NCBI GenBank assembly: GCA_018659505.1 | Contig: JABJMI010000920.1 | Location: 1-5,705 of the forward strand | Source: Planctomicrobium sp. | GTDB lineage: Bacteria > Planctomycetota > Planctomycetia > Planctomycetales > Planctomycetaceae | Length of the DNA: 5,705 bases | Direction: 5' to 3' | Part shown: positions 5,215-5,705 of the stretch, one piece after another | How positions within the stretch are numbered: the first letter of the stretch is position 1 | How the letters are laid out: the number at the start of each line of letters is the position of its first letter | Notes under the pieces: generated by a model | What the model was told of the DNA's origin: nothing | What the model saw: only the letters and a program-made list of their open reading frames with translations | Databases searched by the model: none | Position numbers and translations under genes: made by a program

Positions 5215-5705
5215 ATGCTGAACCGATTTCTTTATTCCTCACTCTTAAGCTTGGCGGTGCTCACGACTGTGAGTGCTCAGGATTCTGCTCTTGAACTGTA
5301 TGGCAGCGACGTCGATGTCGTGTTGCGATTGGCTGAGCCAGATAAATCAATCGAGAGCGTTGTTGAACTCATCAACGGAGCGCAACCTGGTTTCGGGGAA
5401 ATCGCACGTGGAGCGATTGGACAAAATCTGGGACAAGTCATTTCCAACCCAACATTAACAGGTGTCGATCAATCACGTGACTGGCATGTCGGAGTTTATG
5501 GAAACGGAAAGGCGGAGCCACTCGTTGTCTTCGCGATTCCAGCTGTCGATACTGATGATCTGGTCGGAGGATTAGGAGAAGATTTCAAGTCTTCTGTACA
5601 CGGCAAGTACGTGCTGTATACAGATAAAGGTGATCTTCCTGAAGTTCCAGCAGTTGAAGAGAGCGTCGCGAAGTCAATGGGTGAGGAATCAAAAACCGCC
5701 TTCGA
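5215..5705 (+). CDS. Secreted protein of unknown family, 3'-truncated by window edge
   Basis: The frame starting at ATG 5215 stays open for 163 codons to the right edge. The N-terminus is a good Sec signal peptide: MLNRF, hydrophobic stretch 5-19, and likely cleavage after VSA21. The mature part begins QDSALELYGSDVDVVLRLAEP and continues with alternating hydrophobic beta-like segments (DWHVGVYGNG, PLVVFAIPAVD, KYVLYTDKG). This suggests a soluble alpha/beta periplasmic or surface protein. The pattern 'VVLRLAEPDKSIESVVELINGAQPGFGE' in one N-terminal stretch recalls planctomycete secreted hypotheticals, but I cannot name a domain. No SD is visible before the ATG; an earlier ATG at 5204 hits TGA at once. 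It is divergent from the Tyr-rich gene. The coding call is supported by codon pattern, signal peptide and the long open frame. Confidence 0.8.
   Translation, partial: MLNRFLYSSLLSLAVLTTVSAQDSALELYGSDVDVVLRLAEPDKSIESVVELINGAQPGFGEIARGAIGQNLGQVISNPTLTGVDQSRDWHVGVYGNGKAEPLVVFAIPAVDTDDLVGGLGEDFKSSVHGKYVLYTDKGDLPEVPAVEESVAKSMGEESKTAF

Overview
The window looks like a chromosomal segment of a Gram-negative-type bacterium, most likely a member of the Planctomycetota. This rests on four things: the character of the MlaE/F/D and AroB proteins, moderate base composition, mostly absent Shine-Dalgarno (SD) sequences, and a Tyr-rich secreted protein beside a signal-peptide protein of no recognised family. 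The lineage is an inference from style, not a search result.

Layout: (1) Positions 1-3010, + strand, hold an MCE/Mla-type lipid transport operon. It runs mlaE (permease, 5' end outside the window), mlaF (ABC ATPase), mlaD (membrane-anchored MCE substrate-binding subunit). (2) Positions 3030-4169, - strand, hold aroB (3-dehydroquinate synthase), convergent with mlaD and only 19 bp from it. (3) Positions 4200-4245 hold a strong intrinsic terminator on the - strand. It closes a secreted Tyr/Gly/Cys-rich protein gene (4279-4857, - strand) with its own SD and a plausible promoter. (4) Positions 4858-5214 are a divergent intergenic region with an AT-rich inverted repeat. (5) Positions 5215-5705, + strand, hold the 5' part of a secreted protein of unknown family that runs off the right edge.

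MlaE, MlaF and MlaD should form one inner-membrane complex that moves phospholipid-like molecules across the periplasm. No mlaB or mlaC gene follows mlaD; anything upstream of mlaE is out of view.

The most unusual feature is that both internal junctions of this operon are filled by different short-unit repeat elements. The mlaE/mlaF gap carries two blocks of degenerate 7-bp repeats that run up to the mlaF start codon. The mlaF/mlaD gap carries a 169-bp element whose inverted arms are built from 8-bp units (CACNGAGR). Upstream of the heptamers, a good SD and ATG (689-702) lie in frame with mlaF and are separated from it by a single TGA. This suggests the repeat split mlaF from its original translation start. 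I see no RNA genes, CRISPR array or transposase gene.
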